From: Phycisphaerales bacterium
Lineage (GTDB): Bacteria; Planctomycetota; Phycisphaerae; Phycisphaerales; SM1A02
Assembly (NCBI GenBank): GCA_030748575.1
Contig: JASMLR010000005.1
Location: 1 to 64,000 of the forward strand
Direction: 5' to 3'
Length of the DNA: 64,000 bases
Below are positions 51,332-59,687 of this stretch, piece after piece (the first letter of the stretch is position 1; each line of letters opens with the position of its first letter). Under the pieces are notes generated by a model. That model did not search any database and was not told the origin of the DNA. It worked only from the letters and a program-made list of their open reading frames with translations. The translations under genes were made by a program, and so were the position numbers.

Positions 51332-52441
51332 CTACACGGCTCGCCACGGGCAGGTGTCTCGCTGTGACACAAGAACCTCCACCGGAAGGTCGGTCCTCAG
51401 TCGATCACGAAGGAGAGGCATGTACCCCCGTTCGGTATGGGTGTGCCCCGCAAGGAGAATGCGGGTTCCTCGCGCCGCCGCGGCCAGCACGTCGTGGTGC
51501 CGCATCTCGCCGGTGAGGTAGAGCGTGGCACCCGCCGCCTCAGCGGCCGCAAGCAAGCTGCCGCCCGCGCCAGGGCAACACGCCGCCACCGCAACGTCAC
51601 CATCAGGCCCGGCCAGTCGCAGGCCGCTCACGCCCAGCCGCGACTTGACCGATTCGATGATGGAGGTCAGCGATCGCGGCTCGTCCAGGTGCAGGACGCG
51701 GCCGATACCGGCGCCAGACATCGGCCTGGGTCGGAGCGGCACGATGTGGATCGGCGGCTCCTCATACGGATGTGCGGATTCGAGCGCCGCCGTCACGGCC
51801 GGCAGGTCACCATCGCCGCACACCATCATCAACCTGCATTCGTCCACGGTTTCCAGCCGCCCGGCCGCGCCGATGGCCGGCGAGGAACCCGCATCCCCGC
51901 GAAACGTCCCGGCGCTCGAAATGGCGGTCGAGCATTCACCGTAGGCGCCCACCCGCCCGGCGCCGGCGCCGGCCATGGCGGATCGCACGGCGTCGAGGTG
52001 ATCCTTCGGCACATACGTCACCACCTTGTGCGTTTCGGTCGGCCGATTGGCGACTGCGTGCTCCAGAGGGCCGAGCGTCCCGGGGCCGATGGCCAGGGCA
52101 AGCCAGTCACCCATCCCGCCCGGCGCGGCATCCAGGGCCGAGTGCGGGCTGTACACCGCGATACCCGCCGCGGCCGCAGCAAGCACGACGCGGCCGTGCG
52201 CATCGCGTGTGGTCACCCGCTGGATGGGCTCGAAGATGGCCGGGTGATACGCGACGATCGCGTCGACGCCGGCCTCGATGGCCTCGGCGATGACCGGCTC
52301 GGTGAGGTCAATACACACCAGCACCCTGGACACCGCGGCGTCCGGGCACCCGAGCAGCAGGCCGGTGTTATCCCAATCGGCCGCCAGATGTCGCGGCGCG
52401 ATCGACTCCATGGCGAGGCACAGGTCGGAGACGGTGGTCAT
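51332..52441 (-). CDS. Nif3-like dinuclear metal center protein
   Basis: 369 residues of the Nif3/YqfO family, with a central CutA/PII-like insertion (about 130-230). The metal ligands are in DWDNTGLLLG, AYHPAIFEP and GEMRHHDVLAAAARG. Nif3 proteins bind two metals and have been linked to GTP cyclohydrolase 1 type 2 (FolE2-like annotation), but their true role is open. ATG 52441 has TATCGT 6 nt upstream and no SD. It faces the RibB-RibA gene across a divergent gap. Confidence 0.88.
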   Translation of the reverse strand: MTTVSDLCLAMESIAPRHLAADWDNTGLLLGCPDAAVSRVLVCIDLTEPVIAEAIEAGVDAIVAYHPAIFEPIQRVTTRDAHGRVVLAAAAAGIAVYSPHSALDAAPGGMGDWLALAIGPGTLGPLEHAVANRPTETHKVVTYVPKDHLDAVRSAMAGAGAGRVGAYGECSTAISSAGTFRGDAGSSPAIGAAGRLETVDECRLMMVCGDGDLPAVTAALESAHPYEEPPIHIVPLRPRPMSGAGIGRVLHLDEPRSLTSIIESVKSRLGVSGLRLAGPDGDVAVAACCPGAGGSLLAAAEAAGATLYLTGEMRHHDVLAAAARGTRILLAGHTHTERGYMPLLRDRLRTDLPVEVLVSQRDTCPWRAV

Positions 52442-52447
52442 ACGGGC

Positions 52448-52453
52448 ACGATA
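52448..52453 (-). promoter_or_regulatory. Candidate leaderless -10 element for the Nif3-like gene
   Basis: TATCGT on the minus strand, 6 nt before ATG 52441; no SD motif. Confidence 0.45.
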
Positions 52454-52502
52454 GCCGCGAGCGTCCCCCGGTGGCCCGGGTACGCCATCACCCGGCCTGC
52501 CA

Positions 52503-52508
52503 TACCAT
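52503..52508 (+). promoter_or_regulatory. Possible -10 element for the RibB-RibA gene
   Basis: TACCAT, 13 nt before ATG 52522, giving a leader of only about six bases with no SD. If this promoter is used, the in-frame ATG at 52507 is not transcribed and 52522 is the start. Confidence 0.35.
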
Positions 52509-52521
52509 GCGCGGTTCTCCC

Positions 52522-53727
52522 ATGCTCAGTCCCATCCCTGACATCCTTGACGACCTCCGCGCCGGCAAGCCCATCGTTCTGGTCGATGACGAAGGCCGCG
52601 AGAATGAAGGCGACTTCGTGTACGCCGCTGAATGTGTGGATGTGGACGCCATCAACTTCATGACCCGGGTCGGGGGAGGCTATCTATGCGTCGCGATGGC
52701 CGGTGAGGACTGCGACCGGCTCGACCTCGGGCCGCAGGCTGCCGTCAACACCTCGCTCCGCACGACGGCCTTCACCGTCAGCGTGGACGGTCATCCCAAG
52801 CACGGGGTCGGCACCGGCATCTCCGCGGCCGATCGGACCAGGACCATTCAACTCCTCGCCGATCCCACCTCCCGAATGGACGACTTTGTTCGGCCCGGAC
52901 ACATCAATCCGCTCCGAGCGAGAAACGGCGGCGTACTCGCGCGGACCGGACAGACCGAGGGGTCCGTCGATCTGTGCAGACTTGCAGGGCTCCAGCCCGC
53001 CGCCGCCATCATCGAGATCGTCAGGCCTGACGGTGAGATGGCGAGAATTCCGGACCTGGAACCACTCTGCGCCGAACACGGCATTCGCATGTGCAGCGTG
53101 GAGCAGATCATCGAACACCGGCTTGCTCGCGAAACGCTGGTGACGCGGCTTGACCCGAAGGATGGCTCGCCCATCGAGACGCCATGGGGACCGTTCAGGT
53201 TGGTGGCATTCGAAAGCGCCGTCGATCCGCAACCACACATTGCGTTGTGCCGAGGCGACGTCGGATGTGTCGATGCCCACGGCCAGCCGATCCAGATCAA
53301 CCGACCGGTCCTGACGCGGGTGCATCGGCGTGATGTGCTGGGCGACATCTTCCGTGTCGGCGAAGCGCCCTCGGCCGACATGCTGCATGCCTCCATGAAG
53401 GCCATCGCAGACGCCGACGAAGGTGTCCTGGTCTACCTGCGACCCGAGCACATGGGGGACAGCCCCTTGTCTCAACTCCTGCACCGAGTCCGTCGACCGG
53501 TCGCGGACGACCCGGACATGCCCGATCTGACGCGATCTGAAGGTGTCGGAGGCCGGGCGGTCCCGATCGACACACGCAACACCGGTACGGGAAGCCAGAT
53601 CCTGCGCGAACTGGGCATCCATCAGATCCGGTTGCTCACAAGCACCGAACGGACATGGCACGGCCTGAGCGCCTTCGGCCTCGAGATCGTCGAGCACGTC
53701 ACGCCGGTGGGTACACACCACGGCTGA
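52522..53727 (+). CDS. ribB: 3,4-dihydroxy-2-butanone 4-phosphate synthase fused to degenerate GTP cyclohydrolase II
   Basis: 401 residues, two domains. The N-terminal RibB half has VLVDDEGRENEGDFVYAAE and RPGHINPLRARNGGVLARTGQTE, complete for the ribulose-5-phosphate to DHBP step of riboflavin synthesis. The C-terminal RibA-like half lacks the family zinc motif: the usual ECLTGD and CDC cysteines are replaced around RVHRRDVLGDIFRVGEAP, so GTP cyclohydrolase II activity is unlikely. Such fusions (RibBX) are known where another RibA exists. ATG 52522 is preferred, ATG 52507 possible. Confidence 0.88.
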   Translation: MLSPIPDILDDLRAGKPIVLVDDEGRENEGDFVYAAECVDVDAINFMTRVGGGYLCVAMAGEDCDRLDLGPQAAVNTSLRTTAFTVSVDGHPKHGVGTGISAADRTRTIQLLADPTSRMDDFVRPGHINPLRARNGGVLARTGQTEGSVDLCRLAGLQPAAAIIEIVRPDGEMARIPDLEPLCAEHGIRMCSVEQIIEHRLARETLVTRLDPKDGSPIETPWGPFRLVAFESAVDPQPHIALCRGDVGCVDAHGQPIQINRPVLTRVHRRDVLGDIFRVGEAPSADMLHASMKAIADADEGVLVYLRPEHMGDSPLSQLLHRVRRPVADDPDMPDLTRSEGVGGRAVPIDTRNTGTGSQILRELGIHQIRLLTSTERTWHGLSAFGLEIVEHVTPVGTHHG

Positions 53728-53771
53728 CACCCATCGCCGGCAGCGATGTGGTCCCACGCGACCTTCGGGGC

Positions 53772-54995
53772 TCAACGCATGCCGTTGCGGCGAATGATCT
53801 CGCGGAGCGTGGCGGCGCCGGCTTCGGATGCGCCGATCTCTCCCTGTGACTCCATCACAACCCACGCCGCTGCGTTTCGGACCGAAGACAGCAGGTCTTC
53901 GTCATACACCATCGGCTCAAGCAGCGCAATTCTGTTCTCTGGAGTCATGCGCTCGCGGGCCTGCCAGATGCCGAAGAGGGCCATGGCCTGACCATCGGAC
54001 ATCTGCGCTGCGACCTCCCTGCACATCTGAAGCTTCATGACAAAGTGCTTGGTCTGCTCCATGAAGTCATCATCGAAGTGATCGTGGCCACCGCCCATGG
54101 CCGCGAGCAGCTCGTCGTGCGCCTCTCGCAGTTCTGGAGGCAACTGCTCAATCATCTCCCACACGGCTTCGGGATGCTCGTGCATCTCATGGATGAACCG
54201 CATGTGCTGCTCAAGCATGCCGCGTCCCATGTCGTGGCCACCCATGTCGTGGCCACCCATATGTGGATGTGAGCCACCCATATGCGGGCCGCTCTTGCAC
54301 TGGTCGCCTTTGCACTGGCCACCCATGCAGCCGGGCATCCCGTGACCACCCATCCCGTGTCCGCCCATGCCGTGTCCGCCCATGCCGTGGCCGCCCATGC
54401 CGCCGTGGCCACCCATGCCAGGCCCGCCCATGCCGTGACCACCCATGCCGTGGCCGCCCATGCCGTGGCCGCCCATGCCGTGGCCGCCCATGCCGCCGTG
54501 GCCACCCATGCCAGGCCCGCCCGGCGCCATCTGCCAGTGACCCTCCCATCGCTCGCCATCCGGCTCGCCCGCCATGAACACGAACACATCGTCCATCTCG
54601 CCGCGTTCTTCGCCGCCCGATCCACCGAATGGAATCCGCCTTCGCACCCGCTCGCCGTCTTCGTCTTCCATCTCGACGACGGCCTCGACCCGAATCTGCG
54701 GCGTAATGTCACCTGACATGAACCGGCCGATGATCTCGCCGATCGTGCCGGATTCGTCCGCAGCCATGGTCTCATCAATCCCGGCCATCACCGCGCCGAT
54801 GCCTTCCATGTCCTCCAGGTCAATCTCGATCTCTCGCCGCTGACCATTGTGGTCGACAACGATCATGCCCTGCCCGTTGGAGACGCCGACGCTGACTTCG
54901 ACCTCCTCCTCTGCGCCGATCACCGGAGCAAACAGAACGCTCGGGCTCGCGGCCAGCGCGGACATGATGGCGAGTGCAGCAACGTGGATATACAT
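53772..54995 (-). CDS. Exported Gly-Gly-His-Gly-Met repeat protein, possible metal binder
   Basis: 407 residues starting MYIHVAALAIMSALAASPSVLF, a signal peptide; the start is fixed by a GAGGAG SD. Residues 1-155 hold an acidic, soluble domain. Residues about 159-256 consist of more than a dozen GGHGM-type units plus CMGGQCKGDQC and HMGG variants, so Met, His and a few Cys dominate. The last 150 residues are helical, with QLPPELREAHDELL and an Arg/Glu-rich end. Met/His-rich exported proteins often bind copper, but no such activity is shown. The repeat DNA is near-identical between units, hence recent expansion. Confidence 0.75.
   Translation of the reverse strand: MYIHVAALAIMSALAASPSVLFAPVIGAEEEVEVSVGVSNGQGMIVVDHNGQRREIEIDLEDMEGIGAVMAGIDETMAADESGTIGEIIGRFMSGDITPQIRVEAVVEMEDEDGERVRRRIPFGGSGGEERGEMDDVFVFMAGEPDGERWEGHWQMAPGGPGMGGHGGMGGHGMGGHGMGGHGMGGHGMGGPGMGGHGGMGGHGMGGHGMGGHGMGGHGMPGCMGGQCKGDQCKSGPHMGGSHPHMGGHDMGGHDMGRGMLEQHMRFIHEMHEHPEAVWEMIEQLPPELREAHDELLAAMGGGHDHFDDDFMEQTKHFVMKLQMCREVAAQMSDGQAMALFGIWQARERMTPENRIALLEPMVYDEDLLSSVRNAAAWVVMESQGEIGASEAGAATLREIIRRNGMR
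54285..54530 (-). repeat. Coding tandem repeats for the GGHGM array
   Basis: Minus-strand units of 15 nt encoding Gly-Gly-His-Gly-Met, with an interspersed Gly-Gly-Pro-Gly-Met block that appears twice with the same neighbours (about 54405-54430 and 54500-54525). This points to a segmental duplication inside the array. The array length is probably variable between strains and prone to assembly collapse. Confidence 0.7.
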
Positions 54996-55054
54996 GGGGG
55001 AACTCCTCTTGAGACAGGGAGCGTAGGGGACGCCGGCTGGTCTGTCGAACGGCA

Positions 55055-55086
55055 CGAGGGCCGATGGGGATTCCCATCGGCCCTCG
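55055..55086 (-). terminator. Perfect 14-bp hairpin downstream of ftsK
   Basis: Stem 55055-55068 with 55073-55086 and loop GATT, no mismatch and very GC-rich. It lies downstream of the 13-residue frame that follows ftsK and 60 bp upstream of the GGHGM gene, so it probably ends the ftsK transcript. No T-run is present on either strand. Confidence 0.6.
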
Positions 55087-55438
55087 GCACGATCAATCTA
55101 TTCAACGGCCCTCTTGGAGCCGCGAGGCACGCACTCCGTGCGAACCCGTCGGTCGCGCGGGTTAGGTGTGCGTGCTTCCGTTGTGGTCACCATTGATGGT
55201 CATCAGGATCACCTCCTTGTCATCAGGCCCGTCCCTCGCGGTCGTCGCTGACGTGACGTTCAGCTGCCGCGCGTCTTCCGCCTCCGGCGTCCCGAAGGCA
55301 CTCCACCGCGGGTTGCCGCGGAGGGTGGCGAGGCGCGTCCCGGGCCGGGGACCTGTCCGGACACTGGACGTCCGTCGCCACCTGATGTGTATCGGCCCGG
55401 CGACGGGTTGGTACGTGAATGAAATCTCCGGCCGGCGA
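55056..55438. other. 383-bp gap between ftsK and the GGHGM gene
   Basis: Contains the 14-bp hairpin, a 13-codon frame with a very strong SD and a repeated TCATCAGG octamer around that SD; each is listed. A longer minus-strand frame runs through the gap without a start codon before the 13-codon ATG. No other gene is supported. Confidence 0.55.
55162..55203 (-). CDS. 13-residue frame with an extended Shine-Dalgarno
   Basis: ATG 55203 encodes MTINGDHNGSTHT then TAA. It is preceded by AAGGAGGTGATCC (55206-55218), a 13-nt match to the complement of the 16S rRNA 3' end, with GGAGG 8 nt from the ATG. Such a complete match is rare and would give very strong ribosome loading. It lies 235 bp after ftsK. 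It could be a leader peptide, a real small protein or the relic of a longer gene. Confidence 0.35.
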   Translation of the reverse strand: MTINGDHNGSTHT

Positions 55439-58015
55439 TCAGGCCCGGTGTTCCCCGGGCAACTCGTCCGGGACACCGTCGAGATTGTCCGGGTCATCGT
55501 CGTACTCGTATTCGTACTCGTACTCGACCGACGCATCATCGGAGCCTTCGTCGCCTTCGGAATCTTCCATCGCCTGCATCTGCTCCCACTCCTCAAGTGA
55601 GATCATCACCTCACGCGCGACCGACCCCTTGTGTTCTCCCAGAATGCCAGCCTGTCCCATCTGATCCACCAGCCTGGACGCGCGGGAGTACCCGATGGCC
55701 AGCCGCCGCTGCAGAAGCGACACGCTGCCACGCCCGGATTCGATCATGATGCGAACTGCATCGTCGAACATGGGATCCCGCTCTGTCGGCTGCCCGCCGA
55801 CTTCTCCGTCGCTTCCAGGACGCAACTGGATGAGCGATCGCTCGAAACTGGGGGAGGCAACATCCTTGAGGAACCGAACGACCTTGCGGCTTTCACCGTC
55901 GTCTACAAGCGTCCCCTGCGCACGGCGAACTTCGGGATTGCGCGGCGTCACAAGCATCATGTCGCCCTGGCCGAGCAGAAGTTCGGCCCCCTTCGCGTCC
56001 AACACAATCCGGCTGTCCATGCCGCTGGAGACCTTGAATGACATGCGGCACGGCATGTTCGACTTGATCAGGCCGGTCACGACGTTGGCCTGCGGTCGCT
56101 GTGTTGCAAGAATCAGGTGAATGCCGACTGCCCGGGCCTTCTGGGCGATTCGGACGATGGCCTGTTCGACTTCCTTGTTGGTCATCATCAGGTCGGCCAA
56201 CTCGTCGATGACGAACACGACGTAGGGCACTGACTTGGGAATCTTCGCGTCTTCCAGGTCGTTCTGGGGCTGGAGCCGCTCTCGCTTCTCCTCCTCGGTC
56301 AGCGAGTTGAACGTACCGATATCCCGTACGCCCGCCTCACGGAACAGCTCATACCGCTCTTCCATCTTCCGGACTGCCCAATCGAGGATGGCGGCAGCCC
56401 TGTTCATCTCGGTCACTACCGGGCAGGCGAGGTGGGGGATGTCCCCGAACATGCTGAGCTCGACCATCTTCGGATCGACCAGAATGAGTTTGACCTCGTC
56501 GGGCCGCTTGAGGAAGAGCCACGACATGATGATGGAGTTGATGCAGACGCTCTTGCCGGACCCAGTGGTTCCGGCGATGAGCATGTGGGGCATCTTCACA
56601 AGGTCTTCGACAAGCGGCTCACCACTTGCATCTTTGCCCAAGAACATCGGCAACACCATGCCGTCCGCGGCGCCGCTGCTGATGAGTTCCATGAGGCGGA
56701 CCTTCTCGCGGGATGAGTTGGGCACCTCGATGCCGATCGTCGTCTTGCCCGCCATCGTGGGGACGATTCGAATGTTCGGAGCGCCGAGGCTGCGAGCGAG
56801 ATCGCTGGAGATGCTGTTGATCCGCGCCACACGCGTCCCCGGCGCGAGCTGCACCGAGTACAGCGTGACCGTGGGCCCTGTGTCGATGCCCGTGACCTCG
56901 GCGTCGATCTCGTAGGTCGTCAACGCACTCTCAAGGGCCTCCGCCTGGCGGCGAACCATCTTCTCGGCGCGATCTGAGAAGTCTCCCTCGGGCTGAGCGA
57001 GCAACTCCACGGACGGGAACTCATAGCCCTCAAAGTCCTCCCGCTGGATATCTTCGTCCTTCGCGACATCCTTCTTGCCGGCGAAGATGCGAATCGGCAG
57101 CCGCTCAATCTTCTTGCGAAGTTCGGCCTTGGTGAGTTTCTTCCGCGGAGGTTCCGCTTCCCCGACGTCCTCGTCTTCTTCGTACTCGTCCTCGTACTCG
57201 TCCTCGTACCCATCCTCATACGCGTCGCCCGGATCGGCCTCCTCTTCTTCTTCTTCTTCCTCCTCTTCCTCTTCGTACTCGTCTTCTTCGTACTCGTCTT
57301 CGTACGCGCCGTCCCAGGCATCCGCTTCGCACGCCTCGTCAGGATCGGCAACCGCCGCGCCGCCCTCGGGCCGCAGCGAAAGATTGCGAAGCCACTGCAG
57401 GCGTGGGCGGGGCGTGTGCCTGCGGACCTGAACGGCCCGCCGCCAGAGCCACCCGGGAGCCGCGAGCATGACTTCATCCGCCGCGACAACCAGCCCGACC
57501 ACACAGAACACCAGCACCAGGACCACGGTGCCGATCGTTCCGAACGCAGGCGCCATCGTGCCGACGATGGCATGGCCCACCAGCCCTCCCGGCGCCCCGC
57601 CCAGGCCGCCCACACCGGGAAGCACGGCGGCGTGGAGGGACGACAGTCCGACCGCGGCCAGAATCAGGCCCACCGCGCGAAGGGGTGGGTGTCCCGGCCG
57701 TCGGCCCCGCATCGTCAGCACAAACCAGGCGCCAATGCCAACGACGATGAGCCAACTGCCCCAACCGATCAGGTGCAGAGACCAATACGCCAGCCAGGCG
57801 CCAACTCGGCCACCCAGATTGGCAACGTCTTCGTTCCAGGCCGACACCGCATGCGAGGGCGGGTCAGCCGACGAAAATGTCGCCAGCGAAAGCACCATGA
57901 AGCACCACAGACCGACGGCGGCGACCCACCCGGCCCAGCGAAGGGGTGACGATTCGTGCGTGCCGGATGGTGCGGAGCCGCGGCCACGCGTTCGAGCGGT
58001 TGCTGATGATGCCAT
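55439..58015 (-). CDS. ftsK: DNA translocase FtsK/SpoIIIE
   Basis: 858 residues. The N-terminal part has about four membrane segments; a strongly acidic Asp/Glu/Tyr linker of about 60 residues follows, including an unbroken run of about 12 Glu. The motor then has the alpha and beta domains with the P-loop GTTGSGKSV and RPQANVVTGLIKSNMPCR, and the C-terminal gamma winged-helix (DPMFDDAVRIMIESGRGSVSLL). It pumps DNA towards dif at division. ATG 58015 is chosen for its AGGAG SD, 5 nt upstream. Confidence 0.95.
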   Translation of the reverse strand: MASSATARTRGRGSAPSGTHESSPLRWAGWVAAVGLWCFMVLSLATFSSADPPSHAVSAWNEDVANLGGRVGAWLAYWSLHLIGWGSWLIVVGIGAWFVLTMRGRRPGHPPLRAVGLILAAVGLSSLHAAVLPGVGGLGGAPGGLVGHAIVGTMAPAFGTIGTVVLVLVFCVVGLVVAADEVMLAAPGWLWRRAVQVRRHTPRPRLQWLRNLSLRPEGGAAVADPDEACEADAWDGAYEDEYEEDEYEEEEEEEEEEEEADPGDAYEDGYEDEYEDEYEEDEDVGEAEPPRKKLTKAELRKKIERLPIRIFAGKKDVAKDEDIQREDFEGYEFPSVELLAQPEGDFSDRAEKMVRRQAEALESALTTYEIDAEVTGIDTGPTVTLYSVQLAPGTRVARINSISSDLARSLGAPNIRIVPTMAGKTTIGIEVPNSSREKVRLMELISSGAADGMVLPMFLGKDASGEPLVEDLVKMPHMLIAGTTGSGKSVCINSIIMSWLFLKRPDEVKLILVDPKMVELSMFGDIPHLACPVVTEMNRAAAILDWAVRKMEERYELFREAGVRDIGTFNSLTEEEKRERLQPQNDLEDAKIPKSVPYVVFVIDELADLMMTNKEVEQAIVRIAQKARAVGIHLILATQRPQANVVTGLIKSNMPCRMSFKVSSGMDSRIVLDAKGAELLLGQGDMMLVTPRNPEVRRAQGTLVDDGESRKVVRFLKDVASPSFERSLIQLRPGSDGEVGGQPTERDPMFDDAVRIMIESGRGSVSLLQRRLAIGYSRASRLVDQMGQAGILGEHKGSVAREVMISLEEWEQMQAMEDSEGDEGSDDASVEYEYEYEYDDDPDNLDGVPDELPGEHRA

Positions 58016-58117
58016 GACCACTCCTCATCGGCGTTTCCGGTGGCCGCCGACCAGCAATCCGCCAAGTGCAACCGCACCCTTTATCGGACGCATCACGCCG
58101 TCTGCCGGCGAATCGGT

Positions 58118-58123
58118 GACACT
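58118..58123 (+). promoter_or_regulatory. Candidate leaderless -10 element for the unknown gene at 58130
   Basis: GACACT followed by six bases and the ATG at 58130; same hexamer and spacing as upstream of recO. Confidence 0.35.
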
Positions 58124-58129
58124 GCGCCC

Positions 58130-58903
58130 ATGCCGCATCGCCCCCCGGACCCCGACCCGCTCACATGGACCGCCTTGCTCGCCAGGTGGATGGACCTGGC
58201 CAAGGCGTCCCGGGTATTTGAAGGCCGGGGGCTGGAGCCGGGAACCGCCGTTGCGATCATCACGTTTGAAGCGATCGCCATGGCCATGCCACACGTCAAC
58301 CGTCTTCCCATCGAAGAGCGGGCCTTCGCGCTCGATCAGGCGACGGTCCTGCTGGATGCGCGGCGGGCGGATCTGGAGGCCGCGTTTGACGAGGTGCCGG
58401 CGTTCATCGAGTCCGCCGATGACGCCGCGGTGACCGCCATCACCGAGGCTCGCCGGTGCTTTGCCTGGACCATCGTCTGGGAGGGCCCGGGGACACTCTG
58501 CATGCCCGCCGTCGACCAGGTCCCGTCGCGTGCTTCCGACGCCGGCATGGTGGCCATGATGCTCCCCGGCACGCTCGCGCTGCCGGGTGAGCCCGTTGCA
58601 TGGTGGCTGGGCCGCGACGAACCGATGCTCGCCCGAGGCGTCGCCGGGTGCCGCGCCATGCCGCTCGATGAAGCTGTGCAGGTGTGGCGGGTGTTCGATC
58701 AGGCCGGGGCGGCCACGGCGGACGTTGTGCGATGTGCCGACGACGACGGACCGGATGGGGGGGTACCGCTCATCGTTCCAAGACTACTTGACGCTCGCAG
58801 GCTGGAGGTGCCGCAGCCCGACGCGGGCTGGCCACCGTTCGCCGCCGAGACGCTCGGCAGCGAGCTGCCCCCAGTCAGGTGGGATGCGCCGCGCCTGTGG
58901 TAG
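58130..58903 (+). CDS. Hypothetical protein
   Basis: 257 residues, not recognised. It starts MPHRPPDPDPLTWTALLARWMDLAKASRV and is mainly acidic and Ala/Asp-rich with an amphipathic helix pattern in the first 100 residues, no signal peptide and no membrane segment. The ATG is supported by the -10-like GACACT 6 nt upstream. It is divergent from ftsK and converges on the MBL hydrolase gene, overlapping its end by 29 bp. Codon use looks like that of its neighbours. Confidence 0.6.
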   Translation: MPHRPPDPDPLTWTALLARWMDLAKASRVFEGRGLEPGTAVAIITFEAIAMAMPHVNRLPIEERAFALDQATVLLDARRADLEAAFDEVPAFIESADDAAVTAITEARRCFAWTIVWEGPGTLCMPAVDQVPSRASDAGMVAMMLPGTLALPGEPVAWWLGRDEPMLARGVAGCRAMPLDEAVQVWRVFDQAGAATADVVRCADDDGPDGGVPLIVPRLLDARRLEVPQPDAGWPPFAAETLGSELPPVRWDAPRLW

Positions 58904-59687
58904 CGCCGATCCGTACGGGGCCAAGTGGGGCAGACTGCGAAGCGATCGACATTCGATCTGCCAGGTGCGGCGCGCGGGTACGCCACAACGCCTCGATCAC
59001 GCGGGGGCAATTGCACTGCTCGGATCGATGGAGCAGCACAATGTGTTCAAGATCACACGCCGTCGAGATGTGCTCCACGGCGTCCAACGCCTCTTCGTTC
59101 GAGAGGTGCCCGGCGCCGCCCATGATCCGCTCAATCAGAAAGGCCGGGCGATCACTCGCCCGCTGCATGACCGGGTCGTAGTTCGATTCAATCGCCATCA
59201 CGCTGGGCGCCGCAGCGGCGAAAAACCGGCGAAGGTCTGCATCAACTCGCCCCAGATCGGTCGCCCATCCCAACGATGCCTCCTGGTACCGGAGAACCAG
59301 TGCCGACGTGCCGTGGGAATCATGCGGCGCCAGAGCGGTGTCCACCCGGATGCCGTCACCGAGATTCACGCCATCTTCAAACGTGGACACGCGGTCCCGA
59401 GGAATCCCTGCCCGCTCAACCCGGTGCGCGTGCCGCTCGTGTACGTGCAGCGTGAATCCCCAGGAGGACACGGCCCTGGCCCAGCCTGCGTGCAGGTGGT
59501 CCCCGTCTCCATGCGTCAGCAGCACATCTGAGAGCGTGTGATGAGATCCGCCGCCGGACTCCAATGCATGCCTGGTCCGTCTGGGCGAGAGGCCCGCGTC
59601 GATCATGACGTGCCGGTTGGAGTCACCAATCTGAAGCATGGCCGCATTTCCGCGGCTTCCACTGGCAAGTACCCGCAGTTCAATCAC
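58875..59687 (-). CDS. MBL-fold metallo-hydrolase (YycJ/WalJ-like)
   Basis: 270 residues with the start LRVLASGSRGNAAMLQIGDSN and the metal motif LLTHGDGDHLHAG, where the middle position of HxHxDH is Gly, so one canonical histidine is missing. A later AIESNYDP matches the YycJ/WalJ branch of predicted exonucleases. A GTG start overlaps the lpxA stop as GTGA. In the two-component YycFG operon WalJ affects DNA replication and cell wall control; here it is coupled to lpxA instead. Function is therefore tentative. Confidence 0.8.
   Translation of the reverse strand: MIELRVLASGSRGNAAMLQIGDSNRHVMIDAGLSPRRTRHALESGGGSHHTLSDVLLTHGDGDHLHAGWARAVSSWGFTLHVHERHAHRVERAGIPRDRVSTFEDGVNLGDGIRVDTALAPHDSHGTSALVLRYQEASLGWATDLGRVDADLRRFFAAAAPSVMAIESNYDPVMQRASDRPAFLIERIMGGAGHLSNEEALDAVEHISTACDLEHIVLLHRSEQCNCPRVIEALWRTRAPHLADRMSIASQSAPLGPVRIGATTGAAHPT

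Noticed and set aside
54263-54577. Plus-strand Pro/Arg/His repeat frame opposite the GGHGM array
   Set aside because: It is the mirror of the minus-strand repeat; the signal peptide and SD support only the minus strand.
55206-55218. GGATCACCTCCTT on the plus strand equals the 3' end of 16S rRNA
   Set aside because: Only 13 nt match and no 16S sequence precedes it. On the minus strand it reads as an SD before an ATG, which is the simpler explanation.
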